Source: Pelagibacterium sp. (GTDB taxonomy: Bacteria > Pseudomonadota > Alphaproteobacteria > Rhizobiales > Devosiaceae). From it: 54,979 bases of DNA. Positions 1 through 8,554 of this stretch are shown here, in pieces. The stretch is from positions 1-54,979 of the forward strand of contig PBNW01000005.1 in the NCBI GenBank assembly GCA_002723255.1, written 5' to 3'. Under the pieces are notes generated by a model. That model made no database searches, had not been told where the DNA came from, and worked only from the letters and a program-made list of their open reading frames with translations. How positions within the stretch are numbered: the first letter of the stretch is position 1; each line of letters begins with the position of its first letter. The translations under genes were made by a program, and so were the position numbers.

Positions 1-363
1 CCGCGCCTCCGGTTCGCCGGCCAGGTCACCGGCGTCGAAGGCTATGTGGAAAGCGCCGCCATGGGCCTGATCTGCGGCCGCCTCTCCGCCGCCGAAGCCA
101 AGGGCGAAACCCCTGCCCTGCCGCCGATCACAACCGCCTTCGGCGCCCTGATCGGTCACATCACCGGCGGTCATCTCGAAGCCGAATCCTATTCCGGCGC
201 CCGCAGCTTTCAGCCCATGAACGTCAATTTCGGCCTGTTTCCCCCAGTGGAAATCAAAAAGCCCGACGGTCTGAAGGGCCGCTGGCGCGGACCCGACAAG
301 GCAAAAGCCAAGAAAAAGGCGTTCACCACCCGCGCACTCGAAGATCTGGCAGGCTGGCTCTAG
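1..363 (+). CDS. trmFO: TrmFO tRNA (uracil-5-)-methyltransferase, C-terminal part
   Basis: This is the 3' end of the folate/FAD-dependent enzyme that methylates U54 of tRNA to ribothymidine. The gene starts outside the window. The 120 visible residues include the family signatures [26 protein letters not shown] and [13 protein letters not shown], the conserved C-terminal region of TrmFO. It is read from base 1 in frame 1. The stop codon TAG (361-363) consists of a TA followed by the first base of a short repeat that continues downstream, so the repeat appears to complete the stop. The gene converges with the NDUFAF6-like gene on the other strand. Confidence 0.93.
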   Translation, partial: PRLRFAGQVTGVEGYVESAAMGLICGRLSAAEAKGETPALPPITTAFGALIGHITGGHLEAESYSGARSFQPMNVNFGLFPPVEIKKPDGLKGRWRGPDKAKAKKKAFTTRALEDLAGWL

Positions 364-488
364 GGCGTGTCCAGCAAAAGCATGTCCTCGACACGATCGG
401 GGATGGAAACGGTTTTGCGGTTCGGACACGCAACAAAACAAGGACTTGGAGGGACGGACCGATTCAATCGGGCCGCGACTCCAAGCCT
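363..488 (+). repeat. IS630-type MITE, copy 1 (divergent)
   Basis: A 126-bp copy of the dispersed repeat lies between two convergent genes. The first 80 bases are nearly identical to the other copies (GGCGTGTCCAGCAAAAGC at 365-382, GGTTTTGCGGTTCGGACACG at 411-430). The second half is more diverged but keeps an inverted-repeat form (CTTGGAG/CTCCAAG). It is flanked by TA at 361-362 and 489-490. These TAs belong to the trmFO stop TAG and to the opposite-strand stop TAA of the NDUFAF6-like gene. The terminal base differs from the other copies (GGGC instead of GAGC). Confidence 0.7.
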
Positions 489-1333
489 TAGCGGGCGTTC
501 CGCAACGTCCACCAGATCACCGCTGCCAATCGGCCAAAGGCCGAAGGTGGTGGCAGTGCCGTGAAGGGCTGCTCGATTTGCCGGGCCAGTGCGCGGATAT
601 CGGCCCTGACCAGGGCCAGGCTGGCAAACGCCGGTTTGATGCCCGCATCCAGGCCGGCAATGGCAAGAGCCGCCTTTTCGGCATGCGTCTGCGCCAGGTC
701 GCCCGCCTGTGCCAACGCCGCCCGAACCCCGTCGCTGTCCTTGCCGGCATAAATGTCGGCCTCGCGCACGCCGTGCGCCGTAAACAGCGCCAAGGGCAGG
801 AAAAGCTGCTGGCGCGAGGCATTGTAGCCAAAGGCCCGAACGTGGCCGGCAAGCGCCTGCGCCACCCCCAGATGCCCGGCAGCGTCAGCGGCCTCGTCCA
901 CCGGTCCGCCCGCAAGAATCATCGCGGCATATTGGTAGAGCACCGAAACCGTCTCGCCAGCATAGCCTTCGAACTGGCCGATATCGGGCATGGGATCGTG
1001 ATAGAGATCGAATCGCCGCGCCGCCAGCAGCCGCAGCAGCGGACCGCCGGGCAATTCATGGCGCTCGAGCGTTCTGAACAACGCGTCCGCCACCGGATTG
1101 CTGGCAATGGCGCCGTGCCCTTCCCCCTCGATGGCATCGACCCACCATTGCAGCCGGATTTCGCCCGGCGTCGGCTCTGAAACCCGCTCACGGATCGCTG
1201 CGACCTCGGCGGAAAAGGCGAAAATCGATTGCATCGCCGCGCGGTGCTCGCTCGGAATGACAAGGCTGGCGGCGTAACGATCCCGATCGAGTTCGCGCAA
1301 TTGATCCGCCGCAAGCGCAAAACTGTCGCTCAT
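488..1333 (-). CDS. Squalene/phytoene synthase-fold protein, NDUFAF6-like
   Basis: The 281-residue protein has the trans-isoprenyl diphosphate synthase (squalene/phytoene synthase) fold. The segment FAFSAEVAAIRERVSEPTPG followed by IRLQWWVDAIEG resembles the mitochondrial complex I assembly factor NDUFAF6 more than a true synthase. The first Asp-rich catalytic motif (DDxxD type) is not visible. It starts directly after the stop of the Mth938 gene (no spacer) and is in line with secDF, so it is probably the last gene of that operon. A role in respiratory complex assembly is inferred from family and context; prenyl synthase activity looks unlikely. The stop TAA uses the TA flanking the repeat at 363-488. 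Confidence 0.8.
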   Translation of the reverse strand: MSDSFALAADQLRELDRDRYAASLVIPSEHRAAMQSIFAFSAEVAAIRERVSEPTPGEIRLQWWVDAIEGEGHGAIASNPVADALFRTLERHELPGGPLLRLLAARRFDLYHDPMPDIGQFEGYAGETVSVLYQYAAMILAGGPVDEAADAAGHLGVAQALAGHVRAFGYNASRQQLFLPLALFTAHGVREADIYAGKDSDGVRAALAQAGDLAQTHAEKAALAIAGLDAGIKPAFASLALVRADIRALARQIEQPFTALPPPSAFGRLAAVIWWTLRNAR

Positions 1334-1726
1334 CTAGCGCGCCTTTTCGACGCTGATCAACGCCGCGCCAACTGCCCGATTCTCGGCAAGCAGCACGTTA
1401 TAGGTCCGAATGGCGCTGCCGGTCGAAACCGCTTCGACAATCACACCCTTCTCGCGCAATGCCGAACGGATTTCAGGCGCGATCGCGGCAATATCGGGAC
1501 CCATGCCGATCAGCAGAACGTCGATGTTGTCGGCATTCTCGATGACTCGCGTAAGGGAGGCGAGCGTCACATCCCCGGCGGCGTCGACGTCCCAGGCGTA
1601 CATTCCCGAAGGCAGGCAGATCAGCGAGCCCCGATGCGACATCTCTGCAAACCGGAACCCGCCATCGCCATAGGCGTCGATCGTCGCCTGATAGGGATAG
1701 TGTCCCTGACCTGCTTCCCAGGCCAC
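1334..1726 (-). CDS. Mth938 domain protein (NDUFAF3 homologue)
   Basis: This 130-residue protein belongs to the Mth938/DUF498 family, recognisable by the central VLLIGMGPDIAAIAPEIRSA region and the following EAVSTGSAIRTYNVLLAENR. The human member NDUFAF3 is an assembly factor of respiratory complex I, and its bacterial homologues commonly sit beside secDF. Here it begins with GTG five bases after the secDF stop and abuts the NDUFAF6-like gene. Two complex I assembly-factor homologues therefore lie in tandem. The bacterial function is not settled. The family assignment is secure, the role inferred. Confidence 0.85.
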   Translation of the reverse strand: MAWEAGQGHYPYQATIDAYGDGGFRFAEMSHRGSLICLPSGMYAWDVDAAGDVTLASLTRVIENADNIDVLLIGMGPDIAAIAPEIRSALREKGVIVEAVSTGSAIRTYNVLLAENRAVGAALISVEKAR

Positions 1727-1731
1727 GGGCG

Positions 1732-4278
1732 CTAAACCGCAGCGCCGTCGGCGCGGCGCTCAGGCTTGGGCTTGTCGCTCACTTCCGTCTCGGCACGCGT
1801 CTTGACGCCCAGATAGAGCAGGATTGGCGCCGAAACGAACACCGATGAATAAGTGCCCACAAACACGCCCCAGGCCATGGCCAGGGTGAAGCTGCGGATC
1901 ACTTCGCCGCCAAAGATCACCAGCGCGATCAGCGCCAGCGCCGTCGTGCCACCGGTCAGGATGGTCCGCGTCAGCGTCTGGTTCAACGACATGTTGATGA
2001 TTTCCGACAGGCTGATCCGCTTGTACTTGGCCAGATTCTCGCGAATCCGGTCATAGATCACCACAGTATCGTTGAGCGAGTAACCGATCACTGTCAGCAC
2101 GGCCGCGATACTCGAAAGATTGAACTCGAGTTGGAGCAGGGCGAACAACCCCACGGTGAGCACCACGTCGTGAACCAGCGCCATAATGGCGCCGACGCTG
2201 AACTGCCACTCGAATCGCAGCCAGACATAGATCACGATGCCCAACATCGCCACCAGTATGCCCACGATACCGTTGAACGCCAACTCCGACGATACCGTGC
2301 CGCTCACCGCCTCGGTGCGCCGCACCTCGTAGTCCTCTGCAACAGCATCGGTCACTTGCTGCACAGCCGCTTGCTGGGCGGTCTCGTCGCCGTCCTGCGT
2401 GCCGATGCGCACAAGAACGTCCGAGGGCGAGCCGAATTCCTGAACCTGCACTTCCCCGATCCCAAGATCGCCCAGCCGGGTGCGCAGATCGCCGATATCG
2501 GCGTCTCCATCATTGGCCTGCAATTCGATGGCACTACCGCCGGTAAAATCGATGCCCAGATTGAGCCCGCGCGAGGCTTCCAGCGCAACGGTGCTGACCA
2601 GCAGCACCAGCGTGAAGGCAAAGCCGAACTTGCGCCAGCTCATGAAAGGCAGCTTGGGCTCAAGCGGCAGAAAGCGCTCCAGTATGTTGACCTTGAGCGT
2701 CTTGGGACGCCGGTTCTGGAACCAGGTCGTCACCAAAAGCTGGGTCACCAGATAAGCGGTGAACATCGTGGTCAGAACGCCGATCGCCAGCGTCACGGCA
2801 AAGCCCTGAACCGGCCCCGAGCCGAGGAAGAACAGTACAACGGCCGCAATAAGCGTCGTGACGTTGGCGTCGATGATGGTGGTCATCGCCCGCTTGAACC
2901 CTGAATCGATGGCCTGGAACGGAGATCGCCCTGCCCCCAGTTCCTCGCGTATGCGCTCGAAAATCAGCACGTTGGAATCGACGGCCATACCGACAGTCAA
3001 AACGATACCGGCGATGCCCGGAAGCGTCAGCGTCGCCCCCAGCGTTGAAAGTGCCGCCAGGATCATGCCGATATTGAGCACCAGCGCGATATTGGCAAAC
3101 ACCCCGAACAGCCCGTAGGCCGCCAGCATGAACAGCACCACGCCCGCCGTACCGATCAGCCCCGCGGTCACGCCCGCATTGATCGAGTCCGCGCCAAGGC
3201 TCGGACCCACCGTGCGTTCCTCGACAATATCAAGCGTCGCCGGAAGCGCGCCCGCGCGCAGCAGGACCGCCAGATCGCTCGCCGACTCGGATGTGAAATT
3301 GCCTGAGATCTGGCCTGTGCCGCCGGTGATGGACTGCTGGATGGTCGGCGCGGTGATCACCTGGCCGTCGAGCACGATGGCAAACCGGCGCCCGACATTC
3401 TCCGATGTGATTTCGCCGAACGTGATCGCCCCCTGGGTGTTGAAGCGGAAAGAGACGACCGGCTGGCTGTTCTGGTCGAACGAGGGCTGTGCATCCACGA
3501 GTTCCTCGCCACCAATGGCCACGTCCTCATAAAGCAATTCGTCGAACCCGTCGGTGCTGGGCACGATCATCGTCCCCGCCGGCAGGCCCTGGGCCTGCGC
3601 CTGAGCCGCGCTCATCGAGGGATAGACCAGATGGAACGTCAAACGCGCCGTCTGGCTGATCAGGTCCTTGAGCCTCTCGGAATCGCCGAAACCGGGCACC
3701 TGCACCAGGATCCGGTCTTCGCCCTGGCGCTGGATGATCGGCTCGGTGGTTCCCACCTCGTCGATGCGGCTGCGGATAACCTCGAGCGACTGCGCCACAA
3801 GCGAGGACATGCGGCTCGAAATGGCGTCCTCGGTCAGCGTAATCAGGATACGGCCGCCCGATGTGGCAATATCGATCTCGGGCGCCGCCGTGCCGCCACC
3901 GAAAATCCCGCCCTCTGCGGGCTGCGCAAGCGGCTCGAGCGCTGCCTGCGCCGCGTCGAGCTGGCTCGGATCGGTCAATTCGACATTGAGCGTCGCGCCG
4001 TCGGTGGTAATCAGGCTCCCGATACCCGCCTCGATCAGAGTGGCGCGTGCATCGCGCCGGATGTCGCTGATCCGACCCTCGACGATATCGTCGCGGTTGA
4101 CCTGCAACAGAAGGTGCGACCCGCCCTGCAGATCGAGACCGAGCACGATTTCCTGGTTCGGCAGCCAGTCCGGCAAACCGGCCTTGGTCTGCTCACTGAG
4201 GAAATTCGGCAAGACCGCCAGGACGCTGAGCAGCGTCACCAGAAGAACGGCAATGGTCCGGAACGGCGGGAACTTCAT
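1732..4278 (-). CDS. secDF: Fused protein-export membrane protein SecDF
   Basis: SecD and SecF are fused in one 848-residue RND-type membrane protein that uses the proton motive force to help SecYEG translocation. The SecD half starts with MKFPPFRTIAVLLVT (signal-anchor helix) and contains GLDLQGGSH; its membrane part ends with GMAVDSNVLIFERIREEL. The SecF half carries LGIDFTGGSAIEL and GYSLNDTVVIYDRIRENL. The ATG at 4278 is preferred over an upstream in-frame start because the hydrophobic helix begins there, with AAAGG just upstream. yajC lies 104 bp upstream and Mth938 5 bp downstream, so a yajC-secDF operon is likely. Confidence 0.97.
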   Translation of the reverse strand: MKFPPFRTIAVLLVTLLSVLAVLPNFLSEQTKAGLPDWLPNQEIVLGLDLQGGSHLLLQVNRDDIVEGRISDIRRDARATLIEAGIGSLITTDGATLNVELTDPSQLDAAQAALEPLAQPAEGGIFGGGTAAPEIDIATSGGRILITLTEDAISSRMSSLVAQSLEVIRSRIDEVGTTEPIIQRQGEDRILVQVPGFGDSERLKDLISQTARLTFHLVYPSMSAAQAQAQGLPAGTMIVPSTDGFDELLYEDVAIGGEELVDAQPSFDQNSQPVVSFRFNTQGAITFGEITSENVGRRFAIVLDGQVITAPTIQQSITGGTGQISGNFTSESASDLAVLLRAGALPATLDIVEERTVGPSLGADSINAGVTAGLIGTAGVVLFMLAAYGLFGVFANIALVLNIGMILAALSTLGATLTLPGIAGIVLTVGMAVDSNVLIFERIREELGAGRSPFQAIDSGFKRAMTTIIDANVTTLIAAVVLFFLGSGPVQGFAVTLAIGVLTTMFTAYLVTQLLVTTWFQNRRPKTLKVNILERFLPLEPKLPFMSWRKFGFAFTLVLLVSTVALEASRGLNLGIDFTGGSAIELQANDGDADIGDLRTRLGDLGIGEVQVQEFGSPSDVLVRIGTQDGDETAQQAAVQQVTDAVAEDYEVRRTEAVSGTVSSELAFNGIVGILVAMLGIVIYVWLRFEWQFSVGAIMALVHDVVLTVGLFALLQLEFNLSSIAAVLTVIGYSLNDTVVIYDRIRENLAKYKRISLSEIINMSLNQTLTRTILTGGTTALALIALVIFGGEVIRSFTLAMAWGVFVGTYSSVFVSAPILLYLGVKTRAETEVSDKPKPERRADGAAV

Positions 4279-4382
4279 GGGAAACCTTTGTTTTTTAATG
4301 ATCCATAGCGCCGGCGCTCTAGGCACGCCGGCGCTATCGGTTCGCGTTCGCAAGGCGCTGGCCCGGCGGATAAATCAATCGA

Positions 4383-4718
4383 CTATTTGTTGTCGTTGAC
4401 CGGCTCGGATTTGGTCCGCACGTCCGAAATCATGGTCCGAACGACCTTGATCTTGACCCCGGTTGCGATTTCCACTTCCAGGTCTTCGCCGTCGACGGCC
4501 TTGGTCACCTTGCCCACGACACCACCATTGGTGACGATGGTATCGCCCCGCTTCACGGCCGCCAGCATGGCCTGATGGGTCTTCATCCGCTTCTGCTGCG
4601 GGCGGAAGATAAGGAACCAGAAAATGGCAATAAGCAGGATGATGGGAATAAAGCTGGAAATAAAGTCCATCCCGGAGGGTGCTGCTGCACCCTGGGCAAA
4701 GGCTGGCGTAACGAACAT
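4383..4718 (-). CDS. yajC: Preprotein translocase subunit YajC
   Basis: A 111-residue accessory subunit of the Sec holotranslocon. One membrane helix (IPIILLIAIFWFLIFRPQQK) ends in the RPQQK motif of the family, followed by the small cytoplasmic domain with VTNGGVVGKV. The ATG at 4718 is chosen because ACGGAG lies 8 bases upstream, although the frame stays open further upstream. It is first of the yajC-secDF-Mth938-NDUFAF6-like run and divergent from the DUF815 gene. Confidence 0.95.
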   Translation of the reverse strand: MFVTPAFAQGAAAPSGMDFISSFIPIILLIAIFWFLIFRPQQKRMKTHQAMLAAVKRGDTIVTNGGVVGKVTKAVDGEDLEVEIATGVKIKVVRTMISDVRTKSEPVNDNK

Positions 4719-4799
4719 TAAGGCACTCCGTAGCGGTCTGCTTGTCAAAGCAGGACTGATTGTCCCATATAGGGACGCTTGCGGTTTTGGGCAGGTATT

Positions 4800-4829
4800 T
4801 TGCTCCCAAAAAATCGCGCGGACTATACT
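4800..4829 (+). promoter_or_regulatory. Possible sigma-70 promoter for the DUF815 gene
   Basis: TTGCTC (4800-4805) and TATACT (4824-4829) are separated by 18 bases, 54 bases before the GTG start of the AAA+ gene. The -10 matches the consensus at 5 of 6 positions. In the same divergent region a small palindrome, GTCCC-ATATA-GGGAC, lies at 4762-4776. No transcript start is known. Confidence 0.35.
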
Positions 4830-4883
4830 AGCGGGCCCGGCGAAAGGCAAAGCCTATCGGGCACATTCAGGGACTATTCTCCA

Positions 4884-5765
4884 GTGGAAAATACAGACAA
4901 GCTTTCGGCCATTTCCGCGTCGCTCGAAAAGATCGCGCGCACGCTCGACACCATGGCCGGAAACGCCGAAGCGACCGCCCGGATCGAGGACGGAATAAAC
5001 GCCTATCTCTGGGACGGCGCCGACCACATCCTGCGCCCGGTGCGCAGCGTCAACCGCATCCCGCTCGACCTGCTCGAGGGTGTGGCCCATCTGCGCGACA
5101 TCCTTTTGGACAACACCCTCGCCTTCGCCCGCGGCCACGGCGCCAACAATGCCCTGCTCTGGGGCGCCCGCGGCATGGGCAAGTCCTCGATGGTCAAGGC
5201 GATTCACGGTCACATCGAAAGCTCAGCCGAGCCGGGGCTTTCCCGCCTCATCCTCATCGAGATCGCCCGCGAGGACATCGCCACCCTGCCTGTGCTTCTG
5301 CGCTTCCTTGTGGACCGGCCCGAGCGCTTCATCATCTATTGCGACGACCTCAGTTTCGATCGCGACGAGTCCAGCTACAAGGCCCTCAAATCCGTACTCG
5401 ACGGCGGGCTCGAAGGACGCCCTGCCAACACCCTGTTCTACGCAACCTCGAACCGCCGCCACCTGATGCCGCGCGACATGATCGAAAACGAGCGCTCGAC
5501 GGCCATCAATCCCAGCGAAGCGGTCGAGGAAAAGGTCTCGCTTTCGGACCGTTTCAGTCTCTGGCTGGGCTTTCACAATTGCGATCAGGATACCTATCTC
5601 GCCATGGTGCGTAACTATGTCGCTCACTACGGCATAGAGGTCGGCGAGGACGAACTGCGCGCTTTGGCCATCGAGTGGTCGGCGACTCGCGGATCCCGTT
5701 CCGGCCGCGTCGCCATCCAGTTCGTCCGCCACCTCGCTGGTATCAAAGGCAAGTCGATCGGCTAA
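4884..5765 (+). CDS. DUF815 AAA+ ATPase
   Basis: A 293-residue protein of the DUF815 family of AAA+ ATPases. The Walker A motif is GARGMGKSS, the Walker B-like segment is FIIYCDDLSF, and a sensor-like stretch FYATSNRRHLMP follows. GTG at 4884 gives the usual family length, with CAGGGA upstream. The family is widespread in proteobacteria but the substrate is unknown; an ATP-dependent remodelling role is inferred from the fold. It converges with the NlpD-like gene, with a hairpin between them. Confidence 0.88.
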   Translation: MENTDKLSAISASLEKIARTLDTMAGNAEATARIEDGINAYLWDGADHILRPVRSVNRIPLDLLEGVAHLRDILLDNTLAFARGHGANNALLWGARGMGKSSMVKAIHGHIESSAEPGLSRLILIEIAREDIATLPVLLRFLVDRPERFIIYCDDLSFDRDESSYKALKSVLDGGLEGRPANTLFYATSNRRHLMPRDMIENERSTAINPSEAVEEKVSLSDRFSLWLGFHNCDQDTYLAMVRNYVAHYGIEVGEDELRALAIEWSATRGSRSGRVAIQFVRHLAGIKGKSIG

Positions 5766-5774
5766 CAAACGAAA

Positions 5775-5798
5775 GGGCCGGCCCTCCTGGACCGGCCC
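5775..5798 (-). terminator. Rho-independent-like terminator of the NlpD-like gene
   Basis: GGGCCGG (5775-5781) pairs with CCGGCCC (5792-5798). Read on the minus strand the stem is followed by TTTCGTTTGTT, so it best serves the minus-strand gene. It could also end the convergent DUF815 transcript, although the plus-strand side lacks a T-run. Confidence 0.6.
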
Positions 5799-5836
5799 CA
5801 ACAAGGAGCATTGCCTACCAGTATTTGTAAAGCCGT

Positions 5837-7009
5837 CTAGCCGGCCAGAAGCGGCATCGGATCGACCGGCGTCGCGCCCTTGCGCAGCTCGAAGTGAAGC
5901 TGAGGGCGGCTGACCGATCCGGTCATGCCCACTGTGCCGATGGCATCGCCGCGCGATATGGCATCGCCTTTGACAACCCCGATCGTGTTGAGGTGCGCAT
6001 AGGCCGACACAAAGCCATTGGCGTGCTTGACCAGCACCAGATTGCCATAGCCCTCGACGGCGTTGCCAACATAGATGACTTCGCCATTTTCGGCGGCGCG
6101 CACCGAGGTGCCTTCCGGCGCTTCGATATTGATGCCGGTGCCGCGCGAAGCGGCGAAATCTGTAATGACCCGCCCCGACAGCGGCCAGCGGAACTTGTCG
6201 CTGGTCACAGAACCGGTCGCGGCCGGTGTAGGCTGCTGCGTTGGCGCTGCGGCCACTTGGGTTGGCTGAGTTTCGTCGGGCCGCTCCACCGGCTCAGGGG
6301 CCGCGGCGGGCGCCGGCGTTGCCGTCTGCGTATTGGCAGCGGTCGCCCCGTTCGGCGACGTCAGGGTTTGCGATCCCGAAACCGCGGCGACCTGCTGGGT
6401 CTGCCCGCGCTGGGCCAGAAGATCGGGACGCCCCGGAATGATCAGGCTCTGCCCGACGACAATCTTGTCTGGCGAGGTGATGTTGTTGGCGGCAATCACG
6501 TCGGTTGCGCTCACATCGTAGCGGCGGGCGATCGTATAGAGCGATTCACCCGAAGCGATTGTGTGCTTGTAGGTATCACCCTGCACCACGCCGAGCTGCG
6601 GAGCGCTCGATGCGGTGGGCTGGGAAGAATTTGGCGAAGGAGAGGATACTGCGGCGGTTTGTGCAGGCATGGCTTGGGTACTCGTTACTGAAGACGGCTG
6701 CAAAGCGGGAAGATCCTGGGAGACGACGGCCGACTGCGTACCGACCGGCGAAGCGGTCGTCCGGTCGATCAGGACCGGTCCGGTATTGGCAACTGCCGTT
6801 GCCCCGCCACCGATATTGGCTGGGGGCAGATACGCTGGCATTGCCTGGCCCACTGCGGCGCCACCCATCCGCGAGGTTGATCCCGTCACCGTGGAATCGC
6901 CTCCGAATGAACCCATCGAGGAACACCCTGCCAACACGAGGGCGGCAACACTCATCGCAAGTGCAGAGCCGGCGCTGCGCAGATTGGAACCCGTTACGCT
7001 CAAGGTCAT
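5837..7009 (-). CDS. NlpD-like LysM/M23 lipoprotein, degenerate peptidase
   Basis: A 390-residue envelope protein. Its lipobox LVLAGC (Cys about residue 29) predicts lipid attachment. A long Ser/Thr/Pro/Ala-rich linker follows, then a LysM domain at about 145-192 and a C-terminal M23/LytM domain at about 272-388. In the M23 domain the first zinc-ligand region reads GTGINIEAP, without the His and Asp of active enzymes (HxGxDx). AYAHL and LHFEL retain their His. As in E. coli NlpD this suggests a non-catalytic activator of septal amidases. It is last in the serS-surE-pcm series, the usual neighbourhood of nlpD. The start ATG has no clear Shine-Dalgarno. Confidence 0.85.
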   Translation of the reverse strand: MTLSVTGSNLRSAGSALAMSVAALVLAGCSSMGSFGGDSTVTGSTSRMGGAAVGQAMPAYLPPANIGGGATAVANTGPVLIDRTTASPVGTQSAVVSQDLPALQPSSVTSTQAMPAQTAAVSSPSPNSSQPTASSAPQLGVVQGDTYKHTIASGESLYTIARRYDVSATDVIAANNITSPDKIVVGQSLIIPGRPDLLAQRGQTQQVAAVSGSQTLTSPNGATAANTQTATPAPAAAPEPVERPDETQPTQVAAAPTQQPTPAATGSVTSDKFRWPLSGRVITDFAASRGTGINIEAPEGTSVRAAENGEVIYVGNAVEGYGNLVLVKHANGFVSAYAHLNTIGVVKGDAISRGDAIGTVGMTGSVSRPQLHFELRKGATPVDPMPLLAG

Positions 7010-7029
7010 GGGAAGTGCCTGTCAACTCG

Positions 7030-7054
7030 TCTACTCAATGGAAATTAGAGTAGA
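7030..7054. promoter_or_regulatory. Dyad symmetry upstream of the NlpD-like gene
   Basis: TCTACTC (7030-7036) and GAGTAGA (7048-7054) form a perfect 7-bp inverted repeat with an 11-base AT-rich spacer, and AAC/GTT extends the pairing outside. It lies about 20 bases upstream of the NlpD-like start in the pcm-nlpD gap. It could be an operator or a small hairpin; nothing decides between these. Confidence 0.35.
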
Positions 7055-7100
7055 CTTGTTAAGGTAAAGACGAGCTTAAAGACGCTACCATTACGCAAAG

Positions 7101-7745
7101 TTATGCGCCGCGCGCGCGGCCGGGGCTCAGCGGCGCCAGCCGCACCGTGCCCGTTTCGGTCTCGATGAAACTGTCATCGGCCCTTTCGATCCGCAAAATC
7201 GCCTGCCTGTCTGACGGCGCGCCGACCGCCATCACCGCAATTCCCCCGTCGGCAAGCTGCTCGACAAGCTCCTCGGGCACCTCGCCCACCGACCCGGTCA
7301 AAAGGATGCGCTCGAATGGCGCCTGTTGTTCGAGGCCCAAAAGGCCATCCTCGTTGAGCCCGACAATGTTGGTATAGCCCAGCCCCTGCCAGCGCCCCTG
7401 CGCGCCGCTGGCCAGCGTCCTGTATTTTTCGATCGAGAACACACGCCTTGCCATCCGCGACAGCAGCGCGGCCGAATAGCCCGAGCCCGTCCCCACCTCC
7501 AGCACCTTGTTGGTGCCCTGTGGCGCAAGCGGCACCAGCAATTGCGCCAGAAGACCGGGCGCTGTGATCGACTGACCGCACGCGATGGGAAGCGAGGATT
7601 CGCGATAGGCGTATTCGCCGAAATCCTCAGGCACGAATTTTTCGTGCGGAACGGTCTCGAAAGCGCGCAGGATGTCCGGGTCGGTCACACCGAGCTGGCG
7701 AAGGTTCAGGATCAGGCCGGCCCGCGCTTCCCAGTAATCGGTCAA
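7101..7745 (-). CDS. pcm: Protein-L-isoaspartate O-methyltransferase
   Basis: This 214-residue repair methyltransferase transfers a methyl group from S-adenosylmethionine to isoaspartyl residues of damaged proteins. The SAM-binding motif I is VLEVGTGSGYSAALL, preceded by the family signature PIACGQSITAPGLLAQ. The start appears to be TTG at 7745, with GAGGGG about 10 bases upstream and the surE stop 17 bases before. The order surE-pcm-nlpD matches that of many proteobacteria. Confidence 0.94.
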   Translation of the reverse strand: MTDYWEARAGLILNLRQLGVTDPDILRAFETVPHEKFVPEDFGEYAYRESSLPIACGQSITAPGLLAQLLVPLAPQGTNKVLEVGTGSGYSAALLSRMARRVFSIEKYRTLASGAQGRWQGLGYTNIVGLNEDGLLGLEQQAPFERILLTGSVGEVPEELVEQLADGGIAVMAVGAPSDRQAILRIERADDSFIETETGTVRLAPLSPGRARGA

Positions 7746-7762
7746 ACGCCCCGCCCCCTCGT

Positions 7763-8554
7763 TTAGGTCCGCCCAGGACCCGTGAACGGCAATCGCCCTT
7801 CGTGGCGCTGGACGAAATTCATATCGGTCTGCTGCAGCATGAGCGGGGTCACCGTGATCGCCTTGTCTTCATGCAGGATATGGAAATCCGCGCCCGCGTC
7901 CAGAGGTTTGGGCGTATTCAGAATCGTCACGAAATGCTTGCCCGGATTGTCGCTCGGATAAAGCTCGAACGGCGAATGCGCGAATCGCTGATGCGGCACC
8001 AGCCTGATGCCGCTCACCTCGTGGGGCGCGCAGATCGGAAAATTGACGTTGAAATAGGTGTCGCGCGCTCCGGCCACATCCAGAATGGACCGCACCGTTT
8101 CCGCCCCCAGTTCAGCCGCCGGCCCCCAGTCGATCTCGTCGCGCCCATGGTCGTAATCCATGGCCTGGCTCAACGCGATCCCGATGGCACCATGCAGCGC
8201 GCCCTCGCGCGCCCCAGCCGCCGTCCCCGAGCAATGCATGATATCGCCAAGGTTCTGCCCGCGATTGACGCCCGACAGGACGATATCGGGACGACCGTCC
8301 TTGAGCACATGGGTAATCCCGGCCACCACGCAGTCAGCCGGCGTGCCGTCGAGACAATATATGCGCTCGCCGCGTGTCTCGATCTCGATTTCATAGCCGA
8401 ACGTCATCCGGTGCCCGGTGCCGCTCTGGTTGTTGGCCGGCGCCACCACCCACACATCGTTGGACAGTTGGCGCGCAACATCGAGCAGCACGGCGAGCCC
8501 CGGCGCGTCGATGCCGTCATCATTGGTCAAAAGGATACGAGGATTGGCTTTCAT
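7763..8554 (-). CDS. surE: 5'/3'-nucleotidase SurE
   Basis: A 263-residue metal-dependent survival nucleotidase/phosphatase. The N-terminal [12 protein letters not shown] carries the two metal-binding Asp residues, and [19 protein letters not shown] forms the rest of the active site. The ATG overlaps the serS stop by 4 bases (ATGA), so it is probably translationally coupled to serS. Confidence 0.96.
   Translation of the reverse strand: MKANPRILLTNDDGIDAPGLAVLLDVARQLSNDVWVVAPANNQSGTGHRMTFGYEIEIETRGERIYCLDGTPADCVVAGITHVLKDGRPDIVLSGVNRGQNLGDIMHCSGTAAGAREGALHGAIGIALSQAMDYDHGRDEIDWGPAAELGAETVRSILDVAGARDTYFNVNFPICAPHEVSGIRLVPHQRFAHSPFELYPSDNPGKHFVTILNTPKPLDAGADFHILHEDKAITVTPLMLQQTDMNFVQRHEGRLPFTGPGRT

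Noticed and set aside
488..1333. Phytoene or squalene synthase for carotenoid/hopanoid synthesis
   Set aside because: No visible first Asp-rich motif and no carotenoid or hopanoid genes nearby; resemblance and context favour the NDUFAF6-like group.
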